From Actinomycetota bacterium (GTDB taxonomy: Bacteria > Actinomycetota > Acidimicrobiia > Acidimicrobiales > AC-35): a stretch of DNA of 49,142 nt. The notes under the pieces were generated by a model. That model was not told the origin of the DNA, did no database searches, and saw only the letters and a list, made by a program, of their open reading frames with translations. The position numbers and the translations under genes were made by a program. Shown here piece by piece: positions 38,435 to 47,717 of the stretch; position 1 is the first letter of the stretch, and each line of letters begins with the position of its first letter. Location of the stretch: NCBI GenBank assembly GCA_005884125.1, contig VAXP01000047.1:1-49142 (forward strand), given 5' to 3'.

Positions 38435-39271
38435 TCAGGCGGGGGCCGGGCGACCGACCATCTTGGCCATCTCGGCCAGGGCGGAACGGGCCAGGGCCTC
38501 GTCGCCCGAGGTGGCGAAGGCTCGCTCGGCCTCGGAGGCGGTGAGGGCGCGCGACAACACGGCCGTGGCCAGGGCGGGATCGACGGCGAGCTCCGCCGTC
38601 TGGTGGCCCGAGGAGCCGTCGAACAGCGCCCACCGCTGCTCTTCGCGTTCCAAGGTCCACGACCCGAGCCCGGGAATGCTCAACCCCAGCGACGCGCCCG
38701 GTTTGGCGCCCAGCTCGCTCAGGTTGGCGGCCAGGCTCCGGGCTCCCACCCCGGCGGCGGCATGGAGGAAGGGCTCGCCGAGGTCTGACAGGCCGGCGGC
38801 CCGGCGCACCTGGTGCTGGTGGATCCAGCGCTCCATGTACTCGCGAGCGCTGATCTGCCAGTACGGAGAGGGGCCACGGGCGCCGAAGAAGCCGACGGGC
38901 TCGCCCCGGGCGTCGGGGTCGACGTCGGAGTAGTAACGCGCCGTCCACTCGCCGGTGAGGCGGAGGAGCTCCACGACCAGGGCCTCGCTCAGGAAGGTCG
39001 CGGCGTGGACCCACTGCTCGTTGAAGCCGTCGAGGAGCTGGCGGAAGCCCAACCCCGGGTGCTCCGCGGCGAAGGTGATCAAGCCGTTGGTCGCCTCGTC
39101 CCGCTGGCGGGAGAGCAGCGACAGGTCGTCGCCCAGCACGTGCAGGGCGATGCCCTTCACCGTCCAGGACGGGCACTCGGTCGGGAGCTGCCAGGCCGCG
39201 CCGTCCAGGCAGCGGAGTACCTCGAGGAAGGCCTGACGTTCGGAGGCGAGCAGGCCGGTGATGTCGAGCAT
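38435..39271 (-). CDS. maleylpyruvate isomerase/MDMPI-type DinB-fold protein
   Basis: LLASERQAFLEVLRCLDGAAWQLPTECPSWTVKGIALHVLGDDLSLLSR...YMERWIHQHQVRRAAG. Confidence 0.85.
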   Translation of the reverse strand: MLDITGLLASERQAFLEVLRCLDGAAWQLPTECPSWTVKGIALHVLGDDLSLLSRQRDEATNGLITFAAEHPGLGFRQLLDGFNEQWVHAATFLSEALVVELLRLTGEWTARYYSDVDPDARGEPVGFFGARGPSPYWQISAREYMERWIHQHQVRRAAGLSDLGEPFLHAAAGVGARSLAANLSELGAKPGASLGLSIPGLGSWTLEREEQRWALFDGSSGHQTAELAVDPALATAVLSRALTASEAERAFATSGDEALARSALAEMAKMVGRPAPA

Positions 39272-39344
39272 CCCTGCCCGGGGGAGACGGGACACGTCGA
39301 GACCGTAGCTGCGGTCTCCCGGGCCGGGTCTATGGTCGGCCGGC

Positions 39345-39677
39345 GTGGCGGCAGTCCTCGCCTACGCCCCCGACCTGATGGACCGCTCCAAGATCACCGC
39401 GGCCGCGGGGGGCGGGGTCGTCTTCGTTCCCTCGCCTGCCGAACTGCCCGGCGGGGCCCGCGGCTCGGGCGTAGGAGTGGTGGTCGTCGACCTCAGCCGC
39501 CACGGGGTGCTGGAGGTCCTCGCCGACGTGGCCGCCACCGGTGTCCGCCTCATCGGCTTCGGCAGCCACGTCGATCGCGAGCTGCTCGAGGCTGCGGGCA
39601 GGGCCGGTTGCACGGAGGTCATGGCCAGGTCGGCCTTCTTCCATCGCCTGCCGGGGCTCCTGGCCGTCCCGGGCTGA
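39345..39677 (+). CDS. small conserved hypothetical, receiver-like fold
   Basis: VLAYAPDLMDRSKITAAA...VGVVVVDLSRHGVLEVLADVAATGVRLIGFGSHVDRELLEAAGRAGCTEVMARSAFFHRLPGL; Rossmann/receiver-like alternation. Confidence 0.65.
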   Translation: MAAVLAYAPDLMDRSKITAAAGGGVVFVPSPAELPGGARGSGVGVVVVDLSRHGVLEVLADVAATGVRLIGFGSHVDRELLEAAGRAGCTEVMARSAFFHRLPGLLAVPG

Positions 39678-39685
39678 TCCCTCGG

Positions 39686-40933
39686 TCAGCGCAGGGCCCG
39701 GCGCAGGGCGGTGGCGAGCACGCCTCGAGCTCCGACCGTGACGGACCCGAGCCCCAGCCAGGCCCTCATCGAGTCCAGCTCGGCCCCGGCCGCGCCGGCC
39801 ACCGCGGCGGGGTCGGCGCCGGGCTCGAGGTGGGCCCCGGAGACGCGGAGCGTCCTGGCCTTGCGGTCCCCCTTGAGGTCGAAGCGGGCGACGAGCTCGT
39901 CGCCCACCAGCAGGGGCAGGACGTAGTACCCGTGCTGGCGCTGGGGCAAGGGGACGTAGACCTCGATGCGGTAGTCGAAGCCGAAGAGGCGCCGGGTCCT
40001 GTCCCGCTCCCATATCAACGAGTCGAAGGGCGACAGCAGGGTGGCCTGGGCTCGGACCGGGGGCCGAGGCCGGGCCCCGGCGAGGCGGTAGGCCGGCTGG
40101 CGCCAACCCTCCACGGTCACGGGCACGAGGTCGCCCGACTCCACCAGCTCGGCCACCCTGGCCCTGGCCTCGAGGGGCGTGATCCGGTAGTAGTCGGCCA
40201 GGTCGCCCGCGGTGGCCACGCCCAGCGAGCCCGCCGCGGCGGTCAGCAGGGCCCGCTGGGCCTCGTCCGCCTCCGGGGTGGGGCGGGCCAGGACGTCGCT
40301 CGGGATGACCCGCTCGGGCAGGTCGTAGACGCGCTCGAAGCGCGGGGTGCGCCACGCCGCCAGCTCACCGGTGGAGAACAGCCACTCCAGGGCCTGGCGA
40401 CCCGCGCTGCGGCGTTCCCACCACTCGCCTTGACGACGGCGGGGATCGCTCAGCTGGGAGGCGGCCGTCGGTCCCCGTTCGCGTACCTCGTCCCGGACGG
40501 CGGCGATGTAGCCGGCGTGGGACTCCCGCCAGGCCCGCCGGGCCGCCTCGTACTTGGAGGTGGTCGGCCGGCCGGCGCGGAAGCGCTGCATGCGCCAGCG
40601 GAACAACGGGTGGACCGCCGTCGGGAGCAGCGAGGCGGCGTGGCCCCAATACTCGAAGAGCTCGCCTCCCGGACCGGTCATGTCGTGCAGGTGGCCGACG
40701 TCGTAGGGTCCGAGGCGGCTGAACAGAACCAGGAACTGCGTGCGCTCGAGCACGTTCACCGCATCCAGCTGGAGGGTGCCGATGCTGGCCATCACCTCCC
40801 GCAGGTGCCGGCGCTCCACCTCCGCCTTGGGGCGGGGCCGGGCCAGGCCTTGGCCCTCGATGGCCAGCCACCGGGCCTCCCGGGCCGACAGCTCCCGCGC
40901 CGCCACCTTGGGGAGCGGCGGGCGGCGCCCCAC
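39686..40933 (-). CDS. YcaQ-like winged-helix DNA glycosylase family (HTH_42)
   Basis: LSAREARWLAIEGQGL...REVMASIGTLQLDAVNVLERTQFLVLFSRLGPYDVGHLHDM; QLD motif; TLLSPFDSLIWERDRTRRLFGFDYRIEVYVPLPQRQHGYYVLPLLVGDELVARFDLK. Confidence 0.88.
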   Translation of the reverse strand: MGRRPPLPKVAARELSAREARWLAIEGQGLARPRPKAEVERRHLREVMASIGTLQLDAVNVLERTQFLVLFSRLGPYDVGHLHDMTGPGGELFEYWGHAASLLPTAVHPLFRWRMQRFRAGRPTTSKYEAARRAWRESHAGYIAAVRDEVRERGPTAASQLSDPRRRQGEWWERRSAGRQALEWLFSTGELAAWRTPRFERVYDLPERVIPSDVLARPTPEADEAQRALLTAAAGSLGVATAGDLADYYRITPLEARARVAELVESGDLVPVTVEGWRQPAYRLAGARPRPPVRAQATLLSPFDSLIWERDRTRRLFGFDYRIEVYVPLPQRQHGYYVLPLLVGDELVARFDLKGDRKARTLRVSGAHLEPGADPAAVAGAAGAELDSMRAWLGLGSVTVGARGVLATALRRALR

Positions 40934-40944
40934 CCCCGAGTGGC

Positions 40945-42639
40945 TCAGGCGGCGGACCGCACGAGCCCGCCGGGCCGGCTGCCGGTGGGCTTCCCGTCCT
41001 CCATCGTGACCTGGCCCGCCACCAGGGTGGCCCGGTAGCCCTCGACCCCCTGCACGAGGCGGCGCCCGCCCGCGGGCAGGTCGAACACCATCTCTGGGGC
41101 ATGGAGACGAAGGCCGTCGAGGTCGACGAGGTTGAGATCGGCGCGCATGCCCGCCTCGATGGTGCCCCGGTCGGAGAACCCGTAGGCCTCCGCCGTACGC
41201 CCTGTCTGGAGGTGCACGGCCAGCTCGAGGGGCAGTCGGTCCCCCCGGGAGCGGTCGCGGACCCAATGGGTGAGGAGGAAGGTGGGCATGCTGGCGTCGC
41301 AGATGAGACCGCAGTGGGCCCCGCCGTCGCTCAGGCCCAGGATGGTGCGGGGGTGGGTCATCATCTCCCGGATGGCGTCGTGGTTCTGCTCCACGTAGCT
41401 GGCCAGGGGGGCGAAGAGCAAGGCGGTGCCCTCACGCTCCAGCAGCCAGTCGAGGGCCACCTCCTGGGGCTGGCGCCGCCGTCGGGCCGCCACCGCGGCC
41501 ACGCTGGCCTCGCCCGCGGGCTCGTAGTCGGGCGGGTCGCCCAGGGGGAAGATCTGGTCCCAGCGCGACATCAGGGCCCGGGCGATGGGGTTGTCGGTGC
41601 CGGGCTCCTCGCCCACCAGCTGGCTGCGTACCTCGGGGCGGCGCATGCGGGTGACCCTCTCGGCCAGGGGCAGGTCGGCCAGGGCCCGGTAGGTGGGGTG
41701 GGTGATGAAGGGGTGCAGGGAGGACTGGAGCCCGAACAGCATCCCCGTGGGCCGGCACGAGACCTGGGGGACGACGTGCAGCCCCTCTCCGGCCATGCGC
41801 TCGGCCTCCTCAAGGGCGTCGCGGTAGGCGGTGGGGGCATACGGGGCCTGGGCCAGGGCGTAGGTGACGGTGGCGCCCGTGCGCCGGGCCAGCTCGACCA
41901 TCCAGGTGCGCTCGGCCTCGCCCCCGGTGTGGTCGGACACCATCTCGAACACCCCCCGGCCCGCCCCGGCCATGCCGTCGCCGATGGCCAGCAGCTCCTC
42001 GGCGGGAGCGGAGGTGCCGGGCACGAAGCCGTGCCGGGACCGGTGCAGGATCGTGCGCGAGGTGGTGAACCCCACCGCGCCCGCCTCGATGGCCTGGCGC
42101 ACGAGGCGGGCCATGGCCTCGACCTCATCGGGGGCGGCGTCTTCGTGGGCCCGATCGCCCATGACGTAGGCCCGCACCGCGGCGTGGGGCACCTGGGCGG
42201 CGACGTCGAGCACCCGGGGCATCCGCTCCAGGGCGTCGAGGTATTCGGGGAACGTCTCCCAGCGCCAGTCGATGCCCTCGTGCAGGGCGGTGCCGGGGAT
42301 GTCCTCGACGCCTTCCATGACCTCGATCAGGAAGTCCTGCGAGCCCGGGCGCACGGGGGCGAACCCGACCCCGCAGTTTCCCATCACGACCGTCGTCACC
42401 CCGTGCCAGCTCGACGGGGTCACCTCTGGATCCCACGTGACCTGGCCGTCGTAGTGGGTGTGGATGTCCACCCAGCCGGGGGTGAGGAGAAGACCGTCGG
42501 CATCGAGCCGGCGCCGGCCCGGGCCGCAGTCCCCTCCAACCGAGGTGATGCGGCCGTCATCGACGGCCACGTCCCCGGTGCGCGTGGGCCCGCCCGTGCC
42601 ATCGACGATGACCGCGTCACGGATGACCAAGTCGTGCAT
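40945..42639 (-). CDS. N-acyl-D-amino-acid deacylase-type amidohydrolase
   Basis: [79 protein letters not shown]. Confidence 0.93.
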   Translation of the reverse strand: MHDLVIRDAVIVDGTGGPTRTGDVAVDDGRITSVGGDCGPGRRRLDADGLLLTPGWVDIHTHYDGQVTWDPEVTPSSWHGVTTVVMGNCGVGFAPVRPGSQDFLIEVMEGVEDIPGTALHEGIDWRWETFPEYLDALERMPRVLDVAAQVPHAAVRAYVMGDRAHEDAAPDEVEAMARLVRQAIEAGAVGFTTSRTILHRSRHGFVPGTSAPAEELLAIGDGMAGAGRGVFEMVSDHTGGEAERTWMVELARRTGATVTYALAQAPYAPTAYRDALEEAERMAGEGLHVVPQVSCRPTGMLFGLQSSLHPFITHPTYRALADLPLAERVTRMRRPEVRSQLVGEEPGTDNPIARALMSRWDQIFPLGDPPDYEPAGEASVAAVAARRRRQPQEVALDWLLEREGTALLFAPLASYVEQNHDAIREMMTHPRTILGLSDGGAHCGLICDASMPTFLLTHWVRDRSRGDRLPLELAVHLQTGRTAEAYGFSDRGTIEAGMRADLNLVDLDGLRLHAPEMVFDLPAGGRRLVQGVEGYRATLVAGQVTMEDGKPTGSRPGGLVRSAA

Positions 42640-42723
42640 GGCTCTTCCCCAGTCCTCGACCCGCGTCCTGGCAGGGTAGTGGGCGCGACGCGCCGCACGG
42701 CCAGGTCGTAGGGTGCCGGCCCG

Positions 42724-43128
42724 ATGGCTTCAGCAGCGGAGTGGCAGGAGAGGGGCAAGGGCCGCCTGCCCGGCCTTCTCGGCATCGAGGTGGTCGAGGT
42801 CGGTGAGGTGACGACCCTGCGGGTGGAGATCCGCCCCCATCACCTGGCCCCCAACGGCTTCCTACACGCGGGCACCGTGATATCCCTGGCCGACACCGCC
42901 TGCGGCTACGGATGCATGGAGTCGCTGCCGCCCGGCGCCAACGGCTTCACCACGATCGAGACGAAGTCCAACCACATCGGCACCGTCAGAGAAGGGGCGG
43001 CCGTGGCCCGGGCCACGCTCCTGCACGCCGGGCGCACCACCCAGGTCTGGGACGCGACGGTCTCCACCGAGCAGTCGTCCAACGCCATCGCCCTCTTTCG
43101 CTGCACCCAGCTCATCCTCTATCCGTGA
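42724..43128 (+). CDS. PaaI-type hotdog thioesterase
   Basis: HHLAPNGFLHAGTVISLADTACGYGCMESLPPGANGFTTIETKSNHIG. Confidence 0.92.
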   Translation: MASAAEWQERGKGRLPGLLGIEVVEVGEVTTLRVEIRPHHLAPNGFLHAGTVISLADTACGYGCMESLPPGANGFTTIETKSNHIGTVREGAAVARATLLHAGRTTQVWDATVSTEQSSNAIALFRCTQLILYP

Positions 43129-43283
43129 GCCCAGGGCCGGCTGGCGGATATGGCCGTCCGGTCGGAGGTGGGGACCTTCTGGGCCGCGCTCAACCGGATC
43201 GTGGCCGTGGCTCAGGCCTGAATCCGAAGGCAACCTGGGGCACGTTCGCCCCTGGGTGGGCAAAGCCTTAGATTGCGCGCCCG

Positions 43284-44918
43284 GTGGGGCGAGCGCACAC
43301 ACAGCCGGCGGACCCTCCCGAGGGGGCCTCGACGAAGCCGGGCCCGGTCGCCTTCACGTTCATCGCAACCGCGTCGGCGGCGAAGCTGGCGGCGCGCGTC
43401 GGGGGCAGGGCCGGACGCCCCTTTGAGGTGGAACGGACCTGGCTGGACACCTTCGACTGGCGCCTGTGGAACCAGGGGCTGGCTCTCGAGGTCGACCGGG
43501 GCCCCGCCCTCAACAGCGCGACCCTGCGCTCGACGGGCGATCACCGGGTGCACTGGGTGCAGCGGGACGGCGAGGTGCCGGTGTGCGCCGAGGATCTGCC
43601 CCCGGGCCCCTGGCGGCGCTCGCTGGCCGGGGTCCTGGGCATCCGGGCCCTGGTGCCGGTGGGCTCGGAGCAGGTGCAGAAGACGGAGATCGTCTGCGCC
43701 GACGGCGAGGGCAAGACGGTGGCCACCCTGATGTGGGAGCGGGTCGGCAGCCGGCCGGACCAGGGTCAGGGTCGGGAGCGGCCGGCTCCCCGCCCGGTGG
43801 CCCGGGTCAGGCTCATCCCCGCCCGGGGCTACGACAGGACGGCGCGCGAACTGGCCGCCCTGCTCGTCGAGCACGCCGGCCTGGTTCCTGAGACCGCGCA
43901 CCCGCTCGAGCAGGCCGCGACCCACGGGCTGAGGCCGGGCCAGGACCCGGGCAAGCTCAGGCTGGTCCTCGCTCCCGGGATGCGGGCCGACGACGCCCTG
44001 CGCCACATGCTCTCGACCCTGTTCGCGGTCATGGGGGCCAACGAGCCCTGGCTGGCCAGCGCCCCCGACACCGAGTTCCTCCACGACTACCGCGTCGCCC
44101 TGCGCCGCAGCCGGTCGGTGCTCAAGCAGGCCCGGGGGATACTTCCCCAGGAGGCGCTGGACGAGTGGCGTCCGGCCCTGCGCGACCTGCAGGTGCGCAC
44201 CAACGCCCATCGCGACCTCGACGTGTTCCTCCTCGAGTTCGACGGCTACCGGGCGGCCGTGCCCCAGGTGGGCGAGGGCGACCTCGAGCCGCTGCGCAAC
44301 CTCCTCCTCCGCCACCGCCGGGTCGAGCACGCCGCCCTGATGAGCTACCTGGACAGCGAGGAGCACCGATCCCTGCTGGCCCGCTACCGCGCCTTCCTCA
44401 GCTCCCGGGCAGGCCAGGACAGGCCCGTGAGCGACGGGTCCACGCCCGACGAGACCCGGCCCGTGGATGCGGTGGCGGCCGGGCGCATACGCCGGGCCCA
44501 CCGGCGCCTGCTGCGCTCGGGAGCCGCCATCGGCGACGCCTCACCGGCCGAGGCTCTCCACGAGCTGCGCATCTCAGGCAAGGAGCTGCGCTACCTGCTC
44601 GAGCTCTACGGCTCCCTCTACGACCGGGCCGTGCTCGGAGGGGTGGTGCGCGAGCTCAAGGCCCTGCAGGACAACCTGGGCGAGTTCCAGGACTGCGAGA
44701 TACACGCCCAGCGCCTGCACGAGTACGCCTCCGAGTTGCGGGCGACGGCGGATGTCCCGACGTCGTCGCTCATGGCCGTCGCCCTGGTGGCCCAGGTCTT
44801 CATCGACCGCCAGGCCCAGGCCCGGGCCGCCTTCGCCGGGCGCTTCACCGCCTTCGCCAGTCGCCACAACGTGCGCCTCCTCGATCGCATGCTGACCAAG
44901 GGCGGAGGCCCCGGTTGA
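43284..44918 (+). CDS. CHAD-domain protein with degenerate CYTH-like N-terminus
   Basis: CHAD: HDYRVALRRSRSVLKQARGILP...RTNAHRDLDVFLLEFDGY...EALHELRISGKELRYLLELYGSLY...LKALQDNLGEFQDCEIHAQRL. N-terminus TWLDTFDWRLWNQGLALEV resembles CYTH but lacks a clear ExExK. Confidence 0.9.
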   Translation: MGRAHTQPADPPEGASTKPGPVAFTFIATASAAKLAARVGGRAGRPFEVERTWLDTFDWRLWNQGLALEVDRGPALNSATLRSTGDHRVHWVQRDGEVPVCAEDLPPGPWRRSLAGVLGIRALVPVGSEQVQKTEIVCADGEGKTVATLMWERVGSRPDQGQGRERPAPRPVARVRLIPARGYDRTARELAALLVEHAGLVPETAHPLEQAATHGLRPGQDPGKLRLVLAPGMRADDALRHMLSTLFAVMGANEPWLASAPDTEFLHDYRVALRRSRSVLKQARGILPQEALDEWRPALRDLQVRTNAHRDLDVFLLEFDGYRAAVPQVGEGDLEPLRNLLLRHRRVEHAALMSYLDSEEHRSLLARYRAFLSSRAGQDRPVSDGSTPDETRPVDAVAAGRIRRAHRRLLRSGAAIGDASPAEALHELRISGKELRYLLELYGSLYDRAVLGGVVRELKALQDNLGEFQDCEIHAQRLHEYASELRATADVPTSSLMAVALVAQVFIDRQAQARAAFAGRFTAFASRHNVRLLDRMLTKGGGPG

Positions 44919-45682
44919 AGGTGCTGGCCACCTACAGCATCAAGGGCGGGGTGGGGAAGACGTCGGCGGCCGTGAACCTGGCCGCCAGCGCGGCCCTGGC
45001 CGGTTGGAACGTGCTGGTTTGGGATCTCGACCCCCAGGGGGCGGCCACCTACCTGTTCCGCACCAAGGCCAAGGTGAAGGGGGGGTCCCGGGCCCTGGTC
45101 TCCCAGCGCCGAAGCCTCCTGGACGCGGCGGTGGCCACCAACGTGGCCAACCTCGACCTCGTGCCCGCCGACTTCCGCTACCGGCATCTGGACCTGCAGC
45201 TGCACGACACCAAGGGGTCCACCCGTGTTCTGGCCGAGCTCATCCAGCCCCTCGCCGGCAGCTACGACTGGGTCGTCCTGGACTGCGCCCCCAGCATCTC
45301 GTTGGTCACCGAAGGTGTGCTGGAGGCGGTCGACATCCTGCTCGTGCCCGTCATCCCCTCTGCCCTCTCGGTGCGCACGGTCGACCAGCTCCTGGCCTTC
45401 GTCGACGGCGCCCACCCCGACGGGCCCCAGCTGCGCCGCTTCGAGGTCGTCGTGTTCTTCTCCATGGTCGACGGGCGGCGCCGGCTCCACCGCGAGGTGC
45501 TGGCCGAGCTGCCGGAACGCCACCCCGGCCTGGTGGCCCTGGCCTCGGTGCCCATGGCCAGCATCGTGGAGCGCATGGGCGTGGAGCGGGCTCCCATCGG
45601 GTCGTTCGCCTCGGGCACCAAGGCGGCGTTGGCCTACGCCCAGCTGTGGGAGGAGTTGCAGGGGCGCTGGCCTGACCCCTGA
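44915..45682 (+). CDS. ParA/MinD-family ATPase (orphan)
   Basis: TTG start: LKVLATYSIKGGVGKTSAAVNLAASAALAGWNVLVWDLDPQGAATYLF (deviant Walker A), YDWVVLDCAPSISLVTEGVLEAVDILLVPVIPSALSVRT. Confidence 0.93.
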   Translation: MKVLATYSIKGGVGKTSAAVNLAASAALAGWNVLVWDLDPQGAATYLFRTKAKVKGGSRALVSQRRSLLDAAVATNVANLDLVPADFRYRHLDLQLHDTKGSTRVLAELIQPLAGSYDWVVLDCAPSISLVTEGVLEAVDILLVPVIPSALSVRTVDQLLAFVDGAHPDGPQLRRFEVVVFFSMVDGRRRLHREVLAELPERHPGLVALASVPMASIVERMGVERAPIGSFASGTKAALAYAQLWEELQGRWPDP

Positions 45683-45693
45683 CGGGCGCGGGT

Positions 45694-46065
45694 TCAGCGC
45701 GGAGAGAGCGCGGCTCGAAGGGCGGCCACCCGCTCGGGGAGCAGGCGGTACCAGACCCACTTGCCCCGGCGTTCGCCCTCAACCAGGCCGGCCTCGCCCA
45801 GGACCTTGAGGTGGTGGCTCACGGTGGGCTGGCTCTTGCCCAGGGGCACGACCAGCTCGCACACGCACACCTCACCGGAGGGGGCGGCGCCCAGGATGGA
45901 CAGGATCTGCAGGCGGACGGGATCGGCCAGGGCGGAGTACCCCCGGGCCAGCTCCAGGGCCCGGTCGGCGTCGAGTGGCGCGGCGAGAGAGGAGGGGCAG
46001 CAGTCCTCGCCTGCCGGCGCCGGCGCACCCCGGGGTCGCCGGACCCGCTCGGCGGCCTTCACCAT
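45694..46065 (-). CDS. arsR: ArsR family repressor
   Basis: LADPVRLQILSILGAAPSGEVCVCELVVPLGKSQPTVSHHLKVLGEAGLVEGERRGKWVWYRL; CVCEL metal-site motif; divergent from arsI. Confidence 0.92.
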   Translation of the reverse strand: MVKAAERVRRPRGAPAPAGEDCCPSSLAAPLDADRALELARGYSALADPVRLQILSILGAAPSGEVCVCELVVPLGKSQPTVSHHLKVLGEAGLVEGERRGKWVWYRLLPERVAALRAALSPR

Positions 46066-46082
46066 GTTGATCCCGCCTCACA

Positions 46083-46111
46083 TTGACAAGCCTCGATGCA
46101 TCGATGATACT
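46083..46111 (+). promoter_or_regulatory. ars promoter with operator dyad
   Basis: TTGACA (46083-46088), 17-bp spacer, GATACT (46106-46111); perfect palindrome TCGATGCATCGA (46093-46104) inside the spacer. Confidence 0.75.
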
Positions 46112-46154
46112 CAACGCATCGACCGTTGTCGATGAGAGAGCCAGGGAGGCCCAT

Positions 46155-46607
46155 GTGTCCCGCATCCAGCTCGCCCTCAACGTGAGCGACCTCGACTCCG
46201 CCATCGCCTTCTACAGCAAGCTCTTCGGCGCGGTCCCGGCCAAGGTCCGGCCCGGTTACGCGAACTTCGCGGTGGCCGACCCGCCGCTCAAGCTCGTGCT
46301 CTTCCAGGGCCAGGGCCAGCCCGGCACCCTCAACCACCTGGGGGTGGAGGTGGGCTCCACCGAGGACGTGGCCGCGGCCCACTCCCGACTGGCTGCGGGC
46401 GGCCTGGCCACGGCCGCGGAGGACGAGGTCACCTGTTGCTACGCGGTGCAGGACAAGGTGTGGGTCGACGGCCCCGACTCGGAGCCCTGGGAGATCTACA
46501 CCGTCCTGGCCGACGCCGAGATGCCCGCGGCCCAGCTGCAGTCGTCCGACCCGGGCAGCTGCGGCCCGGCCGCGTGCTGCGACGCCGGCGCGGAAGCCCC
46601 GGCCTGA
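46155..46607 (+). CDS. arsI: ArsI/CadI-family VOC protein (C-As lyase-like)
   Basis: VSRIQLALNVSDLDSAIAFYSKLFGAVPAKVRPGYANFAVADPPLKLVLFQ...LNHLGVEV...VTCCYAVQDKVWVDGPDSEPWEIYTVLADA. Confidence 0.9.
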   Translation: MSRIQLALNVSDLDSAIAFYSKLFGAVPAKVRPGYANFAVADPPLKLVLFQGQGQPGTLNHLGVEVGSTEDVAAAHSRLAAGGLATAAEDEVTCCYAVQDKVWVDGPDSEPWEIYTVLADAEMPAAQLQSSDPGSCGPAACCDAGAEAPA

Positions 46608-46611
46608 TTTC

Positions 46612-47258
46612 GTGGGCGCAGAGCCCTTGGGCCGACGGCTCCTGGCCGAGCTCCTGGGCACCGGCCTGCTCGTGGCCGCGGTCGTGGGCTCGGGCATCGC
46701 CGCGGCCCGGTTGTCGCCCGGCAACCTCGGGCTCGAGTTGCTAGAGAACGCGGCCGCCACCTCGGGTGCGCTCGTAGCGCTGATCCTGGCCCTGGCACCG
46801 GTGTCGGGCGCCCACTTCAACCCGGTGGTGACCCTGGCCGACCGGGCCTTCGGGGGCATCGCCAGCATCGACGCGGCGGCCTACGTCACGGCCCAGGTTG
46901 CGGGGGGGCTGGGCGGGTCGCTCCTGGCTCCGGCGGGCTCTGGCTGGCCGAGGTGGTGGCCACCTTCGGCCTGGTGCTGATCGTGTTGGGCGTCGTGCGT
47001 TCGGGCCGAGCTGGTTGGGCGCCCTTGGCGGTGGGCGGCTACATCGGCGGCGCCTATTTCTTCACGTCCTCGACCAGCTTCGCCAACCCGGCGGTGACCA
47101 TCGGGAGGACCGTCACGGACACCTTCGCCGGCATCAGGCCCTCCTCCGCTCCCGCCTTCGTCGCCGCCCAGCTGGGCGGCGGGGCGCTGGCCGTGGCCGC
47201 CATCCGAATCCTTTACCCGCGCGTGACCGAGGCGGTGCGGACCGAGGCTCGGGTGTGA
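46612..47258 (+). pseudogene. MIP/aquaglyceroporin-family channel, frame-disrupted
   Basis: GRRLLAELLGTGLLVAAVVGSGIAA...SGAHFNPVVTLADRAFGG...VTAQVAGGLGGSLLA in one frame; GGLWLAEVVATFGLVLIVLGVVRSG...FANPAVTIGRTVTDTFAGI in another; the linking segment is missing. Confidence 0.82.
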
Positions 47259-47665
47259 AGGCCGAGCCTGTCGTGCTCTTCCTGTGCGTCCACAACTCGG
47301 GGCGCAGCGTGGCCGCCCGCGTGCTCCTCGATCACCACGCCCGGGGTCGGGTCCGGGTGCGGTCCGCCGGCTCCGAGCCGGCCGAGACGATCAACCCGGC
47401 GGTGGCCCAGATCCTGAAGGAGCGGGGCCTCGACCCGTCCCGGGAGGTCCCCGAGGCTCTCACCGACACCCTGGCCCGGGAGGCCGACGTGATCGTCACC
47501 ATGGGATGCGGCGACGCCTGCCCGGTGTACCCGGGCAAGCGCTACGTCGACTGGGACCTCCCCGACCCCGCCGGCCAACCCGTCGAGCGGGTCAGGCCCA
47601 TCGTCGAAGACATCGACAGGCGTGTCCGGGCATTGCTGGCCGAGCTGTCGGGCGCGCCGCGCTGA
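47255..47665 (+). CDS. arsC: arsenate reductase-like low-MW phosphatase
   Basis: VVLFLCVHNSGRSVAARVLLDHHARGRVRVRSAGSEPAETINPAVAQILKERGLD...VTMGCGDACPVYPGKRYVDWDLPDPAG; GTGA overlap with aqp. Confidence 0.92.
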   Translation: MKAEPVVLFLCVHNSGRSVAARVLLDHHARGRVRVRSAGSEPAETINPAVAQILKERGLDPSREVPEALTDTLAREADVIVTMGCGDACPVYPGKRYVDWDLPDPAGQPVERVRPIVEDIDRRVRALLAELSGAPR

Positions 47666-47690
47666 GCCGTCGGGCGCGCCGCGCTGAGCC
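47647..47690. repeat. 22-bp perfect tandem duplication over the arsC stop codon
   Basis: gtcgggcgcgccgcgctgagcc x2 (47647-47668, 47669-47690). Confidence 0.97.
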
Positions 47691-47717
47691 GATTCCGACT
47701 CTGGGAGACTCCCGGAC

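Noticed and set aside
38813-41038. 741-aa forward ORF, the longest plus-strand ORF in its region
   Set aside because: Overlaps two clear minus-strand genes (MDMPI-like and YcaQ-like) and has shadow-ORF composition.
41101-42711. 536-aa forward ORF opposite the D-aminoacylase
   Set aside because: Antisense shadow of a strongly supported amidohydrolase.
44915-45682. ParA as part of a plasmid or integrative element partition locus
   Set aside because: No ParB, relaxase, integrase or replication gene nearby; coupling to CHAD points to a different role.
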